Counted from the first letter of the stretch, positions 9,588 to 19,138 are shown. The stretch: 64,000 nt of DNA from Bin80 sp965208025 (GCA_965208025.1 OZ242302.1:1240001-1304000), one strand, 5' to 3'. Notes: generated by a model from the sequence alone, not told the origin. Translations and numbers: made by a program.

Positions 9588-10179
9588 AATTTACCTCAGG
9601 TGCATTCTGTGCCGCAGCATCGGCCTCAAACGGAGACCTGCGGCTGTGTCCAAACATTCCCGCGAAAATGGCGGCAGGGAATCGACGGATTGCAGAGTTG
9701 TACTCACGTACAGAACCATTATATCGTGTTCGTGCGGTATTAATACGGTTTTCAGTACCTTCTAATTGCACTTGCAGATCACGGAACGCCGCAGTAGCTT
9801 GTAATTGAGGATAATTTTCACTGACAACCAGCAACCTACCCAATGCACCTGACAATTGAGATTGGGCTTGCTGAAATTGTGCGAGCCCCTCAGGATCTCG
9901 TAGATCGTCTGCGGATACGTTGATGGAGGTTGCGCGTGCACGGGCTTCGGTTACCGCCCGAAGAGTCTCCTGCTCAAAATCTCCCGCTGCTTGTACGGTG
10001 TTCACAAGATTTGGAATCAAGTCTGCTCTCCGCTGATAGGAGGTCTGAACGTTTCCCCACGCCTCTTCAACCGCTTCTTCTTTTTCAACAAGGTTGTTGT
10101 AGGTCCCACACCCAGCACAACCAGCAAAGCCGAGGAGTAAGACGACTGCAATGATTAATAATGTACTAGTATTACGCAT
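9577..10179 (-). CDS. lemA: LemA family protein
   Basis: The 200-residue protein starts with a hydrophobic export segment ending in Cys residues (LLLGFAGCAGCG), followed by the LemA signature YNNLVEKEEAVEEAWGNVQTSYQ and RRADLIPNLVNTVQ. The rest is a coiled, four-helix domain with QLSGALGRLLVVSENYPQL. LemA proteins sit on the outer face of the inner membrane; their molecular role is not established. The gene is followed by the overlapping TPM gene. Confidence 0.93.
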   Translation of the reverse strand: MRNTSTLLIIAVVLLLGFAGCAGCGTYNNLVEKEEAVEEAWGNVQTSYQRRADLIPNLVNTVQAAGDFEQETLRAVTEARARATSINVSADDLRDPEGLAQFQQAQSQLSGALGRLLVVSENYPQLQATAAFRDLQVQLEGTENRINTARTRYNGSVREYNSAIRRFPAAIFAGMFGHSRRSPFEADAAAQNAPEVNFES

Positions 10180-10210
10180 GCGTTGAGTTAATTAGTTGGT
10201 ATAGCGTACG

Positions 10211-10651
10211 TCAGTCTAAGCGCGTGGTTTCGGAAATAGAATTCAGATATTCCTCCAAGATAATGGAGGCTGCCACCTGATCAACCTTATGGTCCCTCGC
10301 TTTACGATGCCATGCGAATCGTGACTTTGCTTCTTCCGAGGTATACCGCTCATCCCAACGAATGATCTTTACATCTGGTAAACGCGGATGCAACCGACAA
10401 ATAAACTGGTGTACCAAACGGGTTGCCTCCCCCTCCGATCCATCTTCATTCAGAGGCCAACCAACGACAATCACCCCAATCGTATCTTTTTTATGAAAAG
10501 AGACCAGTGTATCAATTGCCAACTTAGGACTGCATGTTTTTAGTGGCTGTGCAAATAATCGGAGTGGATCAGCGATGGATAGTCCAACCCTTTTCGTACC
10601 GTAATCAATTGCAATAATACGGGGTGCGTATTTTCCGCGGTTATTCTTCAA
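10211..10651 (-). CDS. ruvX: Putative pre-16S rRNA nuclease / RuvX (YqgF)
   Basis: RNase H-like fold protein of about 146 residues. It shows IIAIDYGTKRVGLSIAD at the N-terminus (first catalytic Asp), VVGWPLNEDGSEGE in the middle and RWDERYTSEEA towards the end, all typical of YqgF. The family processes the 5' end of 16S rRNA and has also been called a Holliday junction resolvase. The TTG at 10651 was preferred because AGGGGG lies 8 bases upstream; a longer frame from the TTG at 10678 is possible. Either start overlaps the end of the upstream relA/spoT gene, so the two are translationally coupled. Confidence 0.9.
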   Translation of the reverse strand: MKNNRGKYAPRIIAIDYGTKRVGLSIADPLRLFAQPLKTCSPKLAIDTLVSFHKKDTIGVIVVGWPLNEDGSEGEATRLVHQFICRLHPRLPDVKIIRWDERYTSEEAKSRFAWHRKARDHKVDQVAASIILEEYLNSISETTRLD

Positions 10652-12866
10652 AACGATAAACCCCCTGTACACTTTCAACCCGCTTGACCCGCTCTATGAG
10701 GCGCTTGAGATGTTGAAGATCACTTACTTGTATGATGATTGTCCCCTCAAAAAATCCATCCTCAGTTTTCACGGTCACGGACTGGATGTTCGTTTTGAGG
10801 TTACGGGAGATCACTGTGGTCAAATCATGAAGAATCCCTACCCGATCCTCCCCAAGTACGCGGAGTCCTACAATAAATCGAACATCTTTCTGACGACTCC
10901 ACTCACAGGATTGAATACGATCTGGATGATTTACCAAAAGGTGTGCGGCATTGCGACAGCCTGTACGGTGGATATTGATGGTGCCCGCTCGACTGGTATA
11001 TCCAAAGACAGCATCTCCTGGAATCGGATTGCAACACGAAGCGTAGACTGTCGCCAACCCTGTGATTCGTTCTCCATTGATCAGTAGCGTCTCCGCACCT
11101 TGGTACTGGGCACGTTCAAGAAATGAACCGGATATCTCTTCATCGGTCTCCATATCCTCGGGCTCCGGGGAATCACCCGTTCGCAGATACTGGATCAGAT
11201 CCTGTATGTCAACGAGCCCCGAAGATATCTCATAGAACATCTGTGAAGGGGTTGCATATTTAAAATGGGAGGCCAGACGAATCAATTCATCTTCGGACAA
11301 TGAAATTTTTGCACGTTTTGCTTTCCTCTCCCATAATTGACGCCCATACCGTACTGCCTCTCTTCGCTCCTCATTGATTCGATGACGGATACGGCTACGA
11401 GCTTTGTGGGTGACGACGAATTTGATCCATCCTGGATTCGCCGTTATTTTCTTTGAGGTGATGACCTCCACTTGGTCACCGCTTCGGAGGTTATACGAAA
11501 GCGGGACCATCTTTCCATTGACCTTTGCGCCAATACAATGAAACCCCACATCGGTATGGATTTGAAAAGCAAAATCCACGGGGGTAGCACCTTTGGGAAG
11601 CGTCTTGATATCTCCTCTGGGTGTGAAAACATAAATTTCGTCGGTATACAGGTCCAGACTGAATTCTTGGACAAATTCTGTGGCCTGTTCGGCATCGGGG
11701 TTTTCCATCAGATCATGGACCCAGGTCAAGAACTGATCCATTTTGGTATCCATCTGGTCAACCCCCTCTTTGTATTTCCAGTGGGCTGCTACTCCGCGCT
11801 CTGCGATCTCATGCATCTCCTGAGTTCGGATCTGAACCTCCATTCGGTGTCCATCCGAATCAAGTACGGTTGTATGCAAACTTTGATATCCGTTTGATTT
11901 GGGAACAGAAATAAAATCTCTGAATCGCTCAGGTATCGGCCTGTAAAGATCAGTGATAATGGAATACACTCGCCAGCAATCTTCCTTTCCCTTGACACCG
12001 TCAGTCTTGAGTATAATCCGAATTGCAAATACATCATAGATTTCCTGCAAGGGTTTATTCTGCACTTGCATTTTCCGAAAAATGGAGTACAAATTCTTGG
12101 ACCTACCTTTGACTTCAAAGTCAAATCCTTGCTGAAGAAGACTGTCACGAAGTGGCACAATAAACCGACGAATATGTGTTTCTCGCTCCTGCCTACTCCC
12201 TTTCAACCCGGAGACAATCGCAGCATGGGCTTCGGGCTCTAAAACTTTCAATGACAGATCTTCCAGTTCACTTTTGATACGCTGTAAACCAAAGCGGTGC
12301 GCCAGAGGGGCAAAAAGGTTCAAAGTTTCGGTTGCAATTTTGAGTTGTTTGGCCCGAGAAATAGATTCAATTGTCTTCATATTGTGCAGACGATCAGCAA
12401 ATTTCACGAAAATTACCCGAACATCCTGCGCCATAGAGAGGATAAGTTTTCGAACATTTTCGGCCTGCCCCAGCGCACGGTTGGTGTAAATCCCCCGAAT
12501 TTTGGTGAGCCCATCAATAAGAAGGGCCATCTGATCACCAAATTCTGAGCGGATGATTTGAATGGTTAGATCCGTATCCTCTACTACATCGTGTAGGAGT
12601 GCAGCACCTACACTGGTATCATCCAGACGGATTTCCCGTGCAACAATACTTGCGACCGCTAGTGGATGCGTGATGTACAACTCGCCAGATGCACGGCGAT
12701 CATTTCGGTGAGCCCAGTAGCTAAGGTTGAATGCTCGGCGAATCATTGCCTCATCCACAACAGGCAGATATTGATGACAGTCCGCAATCAATTCATCCAA
12801 CTGCTGTCCATATGGCTCTGCAATTCTTACATCACGCTCCTGAAGAATTCCTGATGCTTCCAACAT
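10641..12866 (-). CDS. spoT: RelA/SpoT-type (p)ppGpp synthetase/hydrolase
   Basis: A long RSH protein of 741 residues controlling the stringent response. N-terminal HD hydrolase domain: THPLAVASIV and LLHDVVEDT supply the metal-binding His/Asp residues, so hydrolysis is expected. The synthetase domain follows (KGRSKNLYSIFRKM, then YDVFAIRIIL). The regulatory half has a TGS domain (YVFTPRGDIKTLPKG), a zinc-finger-like region with ASCCNPIPGD and a C-terminal ACT domain (VLGEDRVGILHDLTTVIS). The frame runs upstream to a TTG at 12911, but the ATG at 12866 follows an AAGGAGGG Shine-Dalgarno-like stretch by about 13 bases and was chosen. Its 3' end overlaps ruvX. Confidence 0.95.
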   Translation of the reverse strand: MLEASGILQERDVRIAEPYGQQLDELIADCHQYLPVVDEAMIRRAFNLSYWAHRNDRRASGELYITHPLAVASIVAREIRLDDTSVGAALLHDVVEDTDLTIQIIRSEFGDQMALLIDGLTKIRGIYTNRALGQAENVRKLILSMAQDVRVIFVKFADRLHNMKTIESISRAKQLKIATETLNLFAPLAHRFGLQRIKSELEDLSLKVLEPEAHAAIVSGLKGSRQERETHIRRFIVPLRDSLLQQGFDFEVKGRSKNLYSIFRKMQVQNKPLQEIYDVFAIRIILKTDGVKGKEDCWRVYSIITDLYRPIPERFRDFISVPKSNGYQSLHTTVLDSDGHRMEVQIRTQEMHEIAERGVAAHWKYKEGVDQMDTKMDQFLTWVHDLMENPDAEQATEFVQEFSLDLYTDEIYVFTPRGDIKTLPKGATPVDFAFQIHTDVGFHCIGAKVNGKMVPLSYNLRSGDQVEVITSKKITANPGWIKFVVTHKARSRIRHRINEERREAVRYGRQLWERKAKRAKISLSEDELIRLASHFKYATPSQMFYEISSGLVDIQDLIQYLRTGDSPEPEDMETDEEISGSFLERAQYQGAETLLINGERITGLATVYASCCNPIPGDAVFGYTSRAGTINIHRTGCRNAAHLLVNHPDRIQSCEWSRQKDVRFIVGLRVLGEDRVGILHDLTTVISRNLKTNIQSVTVKTEDGFFEGTIIIQVSDLQHLKRLIERVKRVESVQGVYRFEE

Positions 12867-13423
12867 TCGCGATACGATTCCCTCCTTACATAATTGAAGG
12901 TACAAACGCAATAAATACCACGGGGATCATTCTGAATTCGCTTTGCTGATAAAGTATTTATAAGGTATGCCTATATCTCAAGACGATATCAAGGGATTTA
13001 TTTGTATTGTCGCCGAACAATACGGTTTGCCAATGCGGTTTACTTTTATCTTGGGGAATTGGATTTGTACCCAGTAGGCTACCAAAAATACTCAACCCAC
13101 TCTTAAACCTGTAGACCCATATAATCATCTATACTCACTTGATGACACAGGTACAACAGAATAGGGACAAGTTAGGATCCCTTTGAAGATGCTTATTGTC
13201 GTCGAACAAAGAGTCAGGCCATCCTTTTGGCATATAACCAAACTGGCGACATCAACTTTGTCCAGCTTTCGATTGAACGGATCCTCACACAGTTCGAATG
13301 AGGAGTCAACCCCACCGCGGACAATCTTCTATCTATATACAGAGGGAACTGGCGAACCAGAACGTTCAAAGAGCGGTAGGATTCGGTTGCAGTGGAGACA
13401 ATCAATAAATGGAGAGACCGCAA
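12867..13423. other. Intergenic region between rplQ and spoT
   Basis: About 550 bp after the end of the ribosomal cluster and before spoT, both on the minus strand. It must contain the end of the alpha-operon transcript and the spoT promoter. Only weak hairpins are visible (for example CCTCA/TGAGG around 13295) and none is followed by a T-tract. Short open frames on both strands show no domain. Confidence 0.4.
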
Positions 13424-14113
13424 CTATGAAGAAGACTCTTTCTTGTCAATCTCAGATTCGCCAGATTCTGGGGCTGCCTCCTCAGATTTGTGCTCATCTT
13501 CTACGGGAGAGGGCGTGATGTCCTCAGAATCCGATGGTTCAGTGTTCAATGAATCAGACTCTGTGAGATCCTTTGCAGCTTCATCTGGTTCGGGAAGATC
13601 ATCTACCCTTATATCATTGTCTTCTTCCACGCGAGGCTTGGCGCTAGTATTTATAGACTCAACAGGAGGAGAATCAGGACTTCTCCGACGACGCCCGCGG
13701 CGAGTACGTCGGCGACGGGCGCGCTGGTCTTCAGGAACTGATTCGTTGAAGTCAACCAATTCAATGATTGCCATTTCAGCGGAATCACCAGAACGCTGTC
13801 CAATCCGAAGGACACGAGTGTATCCACCTGGACGCTCTCCCACTTTCTCATAGATCTCACCAAATAGTTCCGTCACAGCATATTTATCCATTAAATGACG
13901 GAAGACCTCCCGGCGATTTTGAGTGGTATCCACACGAGCTCTGGTAATCAGAGGCTCAACGTAGCTACGCAATGCTTTCGCTTTGGTCAGAGTGGTCGTG
14001 ATTTGCTTATGCTGAATCAAAGCAACCGAAAGGGCGGCTAATGTCGCCTTTCTATGCGAAGCCGTTCGCCCAAGCTTATATCCCTTCTTGACATGTCTCA
14101 TTGATGTAACCAA
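13424..14113 (-). CDS. rplQ: 50S ribosomal protein L17 with long acidic tail
   Basis: The first 115 residues or so are a normal L17 (MRHVKKGYKLGRTASHRKAT, RVLRIGQRSGDSAEMAIIELVDF), a protein near the polypeptide exit tunnel. The protein then continues to 229 residues, about twice the usual length. The extension starts with an Arg-rich block (RRRRTRRGRRRR) and becomes strongly acidic (many D, E, S, P). This tail is likely disordered. The gene immediately follows rpoA and closes the cluster. Confidence 0.97.
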   Translation of the reverse strand: MVTSMRHVKKGYKLGRTASHRKATLAALSVALIQHKQITTTLTKAKALRSYVEPLITRARVDTTQNRREVFRHLMDKYAVTELFGEIYEKVGERPGGYTRVLRIGQRSGDSAEMAIIELVDFNESVPEDQRARRRRTRRGRRRRSPDSPPVESINTSAKPRVEEDNDIRVDDLPEPDEAAKDLTESDSLNTEPSDSEDITPSPVEDEHKSEEAAPESGESEIDKKESSS

Positions 14114-15100
14114 TCAAGATGCAGCGGTGCCAGCATCAACCCGTGAAAGATCCATATTAAAACTTAGCCCACGCTCATCAAGCACGTTTGAAAGTTCGTC
14201 CAGAGATTTCTTTCCGAAGTTTCGGAATTTCAACATCGTGGCTTCATCCCGCGTCACCAAGTCTCTAATCGTCTTGATGTTGGCAGCTTTCAAACAGTTC
14301 TTCGCACGAACGGAGAGCTGAAGAGCTTCAACGGGAAGGTCAAGTTGCTCACGAAGTTGCATGATGTCAAAGTCCAACTCGGTTGGCTCAAATACACGCG
14401 TCTCAACATGTTCCAGATCCATGAATGGATTGACATGATCACTGAGAATACTAGCAGCCTCTTTTAAGGCATTCTGAGGAACAATAGACCCATCGGTTGC
14501 AACCTCCAACTCCAATCGCTCATAATCAACACGTTGCCCAACACGAGTAGGTTTTACCGTAACACGGACACTCTTAATCGGAGTATAAACAGCATCAAGA
14601 GCAATGACTCCGATTGGATCTGCCTCGCGCTTATTCTCACTGGCAGGGACATACCGGCGACCAGTCTCTACTCGCAGTTCAACACCAAACTCAACACCTC
14701 CCGAGAGGGTCGCAATATGATGATCTGGATTTAATACAATATAGTCGTTGGTCGCTGCTCCAATATCCCGCGCAGTCCATGTACCGGGACCTTTGACTTC
14801 AAAATGGATGAAACCACTGGCATAATCTCTGGAGCGGAACCGAACCCCCTTCAGATTGAGGATGATATCGGAAACATCTTCCGTAACTCCTTCAATCATG
14901 GAGAATTCGTGCTGCACCCTGTCAATCTTGACCGCGGTAATCACAGTACCCTGGAGAGATGACAGAAGAACCCGTCGAAGAGAGTTCCCGATGGTCTGCC
15001 CGAATCCACGTTCAAGTGGTTGAATAATAAAACGCGTAAATGTAGGGGTTACCTCTTCGGACAAAACCCCCGATGGCATTTGAATTCCGTGTTTGCTCAT
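14114..15100 (-). CDS. rpoA: RNA polymerase alpha subunit
   Basis: About 328 residues, normal for alpha. The N-terminal domain has the dimerisation signature PLERGFGQTIGNSLRRVLLSS; the C-terminal domain holds ALQLSVRAKNCLKAANI and FGKKSLDELSNVL, which bind UP elements and activators. The frame reaches a TTG at 15118, but the ATG at 15100 gives the family-like MSKHGIQMPSG start. It sits between rpsD and rplQ, the usual alpha-operon order. Confidence 0.97.
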   Translation of the reverse strand: MSKHGIQMPSGVLSEEVTPTFTRFIIQPLERGFGQTIGNSLRRVLLSSLQGTVITAVKIDRVQHEFSMIEGVTEDVSDIILNLKGVRFRSRDYASGFIHFEVKGPGTWTARDIGAATNDYIVLNPDHHIATLSGGVEFGVELRVETGRRYVPASENKREADPIGVIALDAVYTPIKSVRVTVKPTRVGQRVDYERLELEVATDGSIVPQNALKEAASILSDHVNPFMDLEHVETRVFEPTELDFDIMQLREQLDLPVEALQLSVRAKNCLKAANIKTIRDLVTRDEATMLKFRNFGKKSLDELSNVLDERGLSFNMDLSRVDAGTAAS

Positions 15101-15136
15101 ATCAGCAATTGAGTTCAATTGTAGGACGGTTGGAGA

Positions 15137-15739
15137 CTACTTGGAATAAAGCTCCACAATCAACTGTTCGCGAATATTCTCGGGTATATCAGAACGCTCG
15201 GGAAAATCAAGAAACTTTCCGCTCAGCGATCTATGATCCGTTTCAAGCCAGGAATAAACGCGGCGATTCTTTTTCATATTTTCAATAAAGACAGGATTAT
15301 GTCGACTTCGCGGCCGAACAGCAATCATGTCTCCTGGTCGTAACTGATAAGAAGGGATGTCAACAACCTGACCATTGACCAGAATATGTCCGTGGGTAAC
15401 CATCTGCCGGGATTGCCGTCTGGTGGAACCCATCCCTAACCTGAAAACCGTGTTATCAAGGCGCGCTTCTAAAAACCGCAATAAATTTTCACCCGTAACC
15501 CCTTTCCTTCTCGAGGCTTTCACAAACAGATTTTTGAACTGCCGCTCCAACACCCCATAAATGTACTTCGCTTTCTGCTTCTCTTTTAACTGTGAGGCAT
15601 ACTCGCTCTCACGACGACGACGTTTCTGACCGTGCTGTCCAGGGGGGTTGGGCTTGCGCTCAAGTGATTTACTAGGACCAAAAAGTGGTTCATTGAACCG
15701 TCGGGCAATCTTTTGCTTTGGTCCTCTATAACGAGCCAT
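15137..15739 (-). CDS. rpsD: 30S ribosomal protein S4
   Basis: A 200-residue S4, a primary 16S rRNA binder and translational repressor of the alpha operon in other bacteria. The start MARYRGPKQKIARRF and the block PPGQHGQKRRRRESEYASQLKEKQ are typical; the S4 RNA-binding domain follows (RLDNTVFRLGMGSTRRQSRQMV). There are no Cys residues, so this is the zinc-free form seen in Bacteroidota. Confidence 0.97.
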   Translation of the reverse strand: MARYRGPKQKIARRFNEPLFGPSKSLERKPNPPGQHGQKRRRRESEYASQLKEKQKAKYIYGVLERQFKNLFVKASRRKGVTGENLLRFLEARLDNTVFRLGMGSTRRQSRQMVTHGHILVNGQVVDIPSYQLRPGDMIAVRPRSRHNPVFIENMKKNRRVYSWLETDHRSLSGKFLDFPERSDIPENIREQLIVELYSK

Positions 15740-15771
15740 GATCGTCAGGTTTTCAATCAGTGATAATAGAC

Positions 15772-16176
15772 TCAGACACGCCGACGCTTCGGTGGACGGC
15801 AGCCATTGTGAGGAACCGGAGTCACATCACGAATCGTCGTAATGTCCAGTCCCGAAGTGTTCAATGCACGTATGGCGGATTCTCTTCCAGAACCAGGCCC
15901 CTTGACGAAGACGTCCACACGCCTGAGTCCCAGATTTACTGCCTCAGTTGCAGCAGTGGTGGAAGCAACCTGTGCAGCATAAGGCGTACTCTTACGACTA
16001 CCTTTGAATCCCTCCTTCCCAGATGAAGACCAAGAAATACAGTTCCCATACTGGTCTGTAATGGTAATAATCACATTATTGAAGGTCGCACGAATGAAAA
16101 CCAAGCCGTTCGATTCAACGACAACCTTCCTTTTTCCCGAACGACCTACACCCCTGCGAGTCTGCTTTTGTGCCAT
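15772..16176 (-). CDS. rpsK: 30S ribosomal protein S11
   Basis: 134 residues ending with the conserved VTPVPHNGCRPPKRRRV. Central motifs FNNVIITITDQYGN and GKEGFKGSRKSTPYAAQ identify S11, a platform protein that contacts mRNA near the E site. The frame is open further upstream to 16317, where it only overlaps rpsM, so the ATG at 16176 (MAQKQTRRG) is taken as start. Confidence 0.97.
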   Translation of the reverse strand: MAQKQTRRGVGRSGKRKVVVESNGLVFIRATFNNVIITITDQYGNCISWSSSGKEGFKGSRKSTPYAAQVASTTAATEAVNLGLRRVDVFVKGPGSGRESAIRALNTSGLDITTIRDVTPVPHNGCRPPKRRRV

Positions 16177-16190
16177 GAAATATAGATAAA

Positions 16191-16571
16191 TTATTTGCGT
16201 GGTGCTTTTTTCTTGCCGGCTACAGTCTTCTTGCGCCCCTTCCGAGTTCTGGCGTTCGTTTGTGTCCTCTGTCCACGAACAGGCAGACCACGACGATGAC
16301 GCAGACCGCGATAGCAACCAATATCCATGAGCCGTTTCACATTCATCTGAACTTCGGAACGAAGCTGTCCCTCAACCACATAATGATCCTCGATTAACCG
16401 ACGAACCTTCTTGGTCTGTTCTTCTGTCCAGGCCTCTGGACGAGCATTTGGATCAAGACCGACCCGCTCCAGTATTTCCTGAGCACGGGAACGTCCCACC
16501 CCATAAATGAACGAAAGTGCAATTTCACCGCGCTTATTCGGCGGCACGTCAACTCCAGCTATTCGAGGCAT
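16191..16571 (-). CDS. rpsM: 30S ribosomal protein S13
   Basis: 126 residues, start MPRIAGVDVPPNKRGEIALS, with the helix-two-turn-helix IYGVGRSRAQEIL and the basic C-terminal tail HRRGLPVRGQRTQTNARTRK that touches P-site tRNA. It lies 14 bases before rpsK and 6 bases after rpmJ. Confidence 0.97.
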   Translation of the reverse strand: MPRIAGVDVPPNKRGEIALSFIYGVGRSRAQEILERVGLDPNARPEAWTEEQTKKVRRLIEDHYVVEGQLRSEVQMNVKRLMDIGCYRGLRHRRGLPVRGQRTQTNARTRKGRKKTVAGKKKAPRK

Positions 16572-16577
16572 ACAATT

Positions 16578-16694
16578 CTATCCCTGCCGTTGCTTGTGCT
16601 TCGGATTTTTTTTGTTGATGATGTAGAGACGGCCTTTCCTACGGACAACCTTATCGTCCGCACTCCGCTTCTTGATGCTAGCTCGTACTTTCAT
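16578..16694 (-). CDS. rpmJ: 50S ribosomal protein L36 (zinc-free form)
   Basis: A 38-residue protein read from the ATG at 16694 to the TAG at 16578-16580. It begins MKVRASIKKRSADDK and ends NPKHKQRQG, which fits L36 in its normal place between infA and rpsM. The zinc ligands of the common form (C-x-x-C, C, H) are replaced: RSADD and IIN stand where Cys are usual. It therefore belongs to the Cys-lacking group that folds without zinc. Confidence 0.93.
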   Translation of the reverse strand: MKVRASIKKRSADDKVVRRKGRLYIINKKNPKHKQRQG

Positions 16695-16766
16695 GATTCT
16701 GATGCAAAATCAATGTAAATATTCAAAACAAAGTCAAGTGGTACGCAGTGACCGATGTGATGGTTC

Positions 16767-16985
16767 CTATTTGTAACGATATACAATTCGTCCTTTCGTG
16801 AGATCAAAAGGGGAGAGTTCAACCTTAACCCGATCACCTGGAAGAATCTTGATGTGATACATTCGCATCTTGCCGGCAAGGAGCCCCAAGATGGAATGTC
16901 CATTTTCGAGACGAACTCTAAATTGTGTGTTTGGCAAAGCATCTGTGACTTCGCCGTCAAGTTCAATTGGTTTCTGTTTAGCCAT
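16767..16985 (-). CDS. infA: Translation initiation factor IF-1
   Basis: A 72-residue OB-fold protein (MAKQKPIELDGEVTDALPNT, FRVRLENGHSILGLLAGKMR, GDRVKVELSPFDLTKGRI). IF-1 binds the A site of the 30S subunit during initiation. The frame opens further upstream inside map, but the ATG at 16985 gives the conserved length; it overlaps the map stop by 8 bases. Confidence 0.96.
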   Translation of the reverse strand: MAKQKPIELDGEVTDALPNTQFRVRLENGHSILGLLAGKMRMYHIKILPGDRVKVELSPFDLTKGRIVYRYK

Positions 16986-17799
16986 ACGATAAAGATTGAA
17001 ACTTTTGATAAGGAGGGGTGATGTGTTCTTCAATATATTCATAAGTGGTCAGTAATTCTGAACCATCAGAGTGAATACAAACCATATGCTCATAATGAGC
17101 TGAGGCTGTGAAGTCGGCTGAGCGAACGGTCCAACTATCTGAATCAATGACGACCTCAGACGTTCCAAGATTGATCATTGGCTCTATGCATAACGTCATT
17201 CCCGTTCGGAGACGACGCCCATGATGTGGCCGTCCAAAATTAGGGACTTGCGGAGATTCATGCAACTTACTCCCAATTCCATGCCCAACGAGCTCCCTGA
17301 CAACTCCGAGCCCCTGGGACTCACAGTGGTGCTGAACCGCATATCCAATGTCTCCAATCGTCGCATCAGGTGTAGCAGCAGCAATACCTAAATGTAATGC
17401 CTCATAGGTGGCAGTACAAAGCCGACTCTTTTCTGAGTTGATCTCTCCCACTCCAAAAGTATAGGCACTGTCACCAAAGTAACCATTTAGCAACACACCA
17501 CAATCAATGGAGACCAGATCCCCCTCTTGAAGGATGTACTCACTCGGAAATCCATGTACAACTGCATCATTCACCGAGATACAAAGAGTATACGGAAACG
17601 GAGAATTGGGAGCCGAACGATATCCCTTGAATGCTGGCTCCGCACCATGGCTTCGGATAAAATCTTCAGCAATCCGGTCAAGCTCCAAGGTTTCCTGCCC
17701 TGGTAAAACATGCTTCGAAAGCTCAGCTAAAGTTCTGCCAACTAGGTCTGCACTTTCACGAAGGAGTGCAATTTCATGAGGAGTTTTCAACATACCCAT
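16978..17799 (-). CDS. map: Type I methionine aminopeptidase
   Basis: Removes the N-terminal Met from nascent proteins. The 273-residue protein has the pita-bread fold signature and all five metal ligands in context: Asp in VSIDCGVLLNGYFGD (two), His in ELVGHGIG, Glu in LCIEPMINLG and Glu in YEHMVCIH. The ATG at 17799 directly follows the secY stop (TAGATG); the ATG at 17793 is an alternative. No adk lies between secY and map, unlike in many Firmicutes. Confidence 0.95.
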   Translation of the reverse strand: MGMLKTPHEIALLRESADLVGRTLAELSKHVLPGQETLELDRIAEDFIRSHGAEPAFKGYRSAPNSPFPYTLCISVNDAVVHGFPSEYILQEGDLVSIDCGVLLNGYFGDSAYTFGVGEINSEKSRLCTATYEALHLGIAAATPDATIGDIGYAVQHHCESQGLGVVRELVGHGIGSKLHESPQVPNFGRPHHGRRLRTGMTLCIEPMINLGTSEVVIDSDSWTVRSADFTASAHYEHMVCIHSDGSELLTTYEYIEEHITPPYQKFQSLSYG

Positions 17800-19119
17800 C
17801 TATCTGGTTCTGCCTCTCATACGCCCACTCTTCATAAACCCATCATAGTGGCGCATCAATAGATGGCTCTCAACCTGCTTTAATGTATCCAACGTCACAC
17901 CAACCATGATCAATAAGCTGGTTCCACCAAAAAATTGCGCAAACTGCTGCGTCTCGGTCAATCCAAGTTGGACGGCAAATGCGGGGAGGATGGCGGCAAA
18001 CCCAATGAATAATGACCCTGGCAAAGTGACGCGGGTCAAGATGGTATCAATGAATTCACTCGTCTGCTTCCCTGGGCGAATCCCTGGAATAAATCCACCT
18101 TGGCGTTTCATGTTATCTGCCATTTCCTTCGGGTTGACAGCGATCGCGGTGTAAAAGTAGGTGAAAAACACACACACGAAAAAGAAAATGATTGAATATC
18201 CCCAACTTGTGAAATCCAAAAACAATGCGCCAAAGCCCTGCATGAACTGGTTGTTTGGAGCAAACTGGGCAATCGTGCCAGGCACAAACATGATCGATTG
18301 AGCAAAAATGATCGGCATCACTCCTGCGGCATTGACCCGCACAGGTAAATACTGGGTCGTTCCACCATAGACTTTACGCCCGACCACGCGCTTCGCATAC
18401 TGAACTGGAATCCTGCGAGTCCCCTGTGTCATCAGAACAACAAAGGAGGTCACAACCACCAAGACGCCAATCTCGAAAATCACAAGAAATAGATTTGCAG
18501 ACTGACGTACTTCATTGATAAATGCCTGGGGTAAGAATGCAATGATTCCGACCGTAATAATCAGTGAGATTCCATTGCCAATCCCACTTTCCGTAATTCG
18601 TTCCCCAAGCCACATCACGAACATGGTCCCAGCGGTTAATACAATCACAGTGGTGACCATAAAGAACCCCTGTGAAATCACGATGGCCGTTGGAACCGTC
18701 CCCCACAGAAAGAGGCTATACCCAATTGATTGCAGCATAGTAATCCCTGCAGTACCATAACGAGTCAATTGGGTAATCTTACGTCGACCCTCTTCCCCTT
18801 CACGTTGAAGTTTTTGAAAATATGGCACCGCCGCCCCCAGTAACTGGATTATAATTGAGGCGGTAATGTAGGGCATGATCCCCAAGGCAAATACACCAGC
18901 CTGCAAGAATGCACCTCCAACAAACAGATTGAAAAAGCCAAACAGATTATTCGGATCTCCTTGGGCAAACGCATTGGTAAGCGCCGTAGCATCAATTCCA
19001 GGCAATGATACATAGGCACCTACACGATAAACAATGAGGATACCCAGTGTGTAGATGATACGCTTTCGCAGCTCCTCAATCTTCCAAATACTGCGTAAAC
19101 TATCGGCAAATCCTGCCAT
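17800..19119 (-). CDS. secY: Protein translocase subunit SecY
   Basis: A 439-residue inner-membrane protein with ten predicted helices, the channel of the Sec system. Recognisable parts are the N-terminal IWKIEELRKRIIYTLGILIVYRVGAYVSLPGID, the plug region near GAFLQAGVFALGIMPYITASII, and the cytoplasmic loop RRIPVQYAKRVVGRKVYGG that contacts SecA and the ribosome. It follows rplO in spc-operon order. Confidence 0.97.
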   Translation of the reverse strand: MAGFADSLRSIWKIEELRKRIIYTLGILIVYRVGAYVSLPGIDATALTNAFAQGDPNNLFGFFNLFVGGAFLQAGVFALGIMPYITASIIIQLLGAAVPYFQKLQREGEEGRRKITQLTRYGTAGITMLQSIGYSLFLWGTVPTAIVISQGFFMVTTVIVLTAGTMFVMWLGERITESGIGNGISLIITVGIIAFLPQAFINEVRQSANLFLVIFEIGVLVVVTSFVVLMTQGTRRIPVQYAKRVVGRKVYGGTTQYLPVRVNAAGVMPIIFAQSIMFVPGTIAQFAPNNQFMQGFGALFLDFTSWGYSIIFFFVCVFFTYFYTAIAVNPKEMADNMKRQGGFIPGIRPGKQTSEFIDTILTRVTLPGSLFIGFAAILPAFAVQLGLTETQQFAQFFGGTSLLIMVGVTLDTLKQVESHLLMRHYDGFMKSGRMRGRTR

Positions 19120-19138
19120 TCGTGTTCACTTAATTCGT

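Noticed and set aside
12867..13423. Search for a terminator and tRNA gene after rplQ (including the GTTCGAA motif near 13296)
   Set aside because: The flanking bases do not form a tRNA arm or cloverleaf, and the hairpins lack T-tracts.
16985..17042. Longer IF-1 starting inside map, and similar upstream extensions of rpsK, rplF and rplW
   Set aside because: Conserved family lengths and ATG positions show that the extra residues come only from reading the neighbouring gene in another frame.
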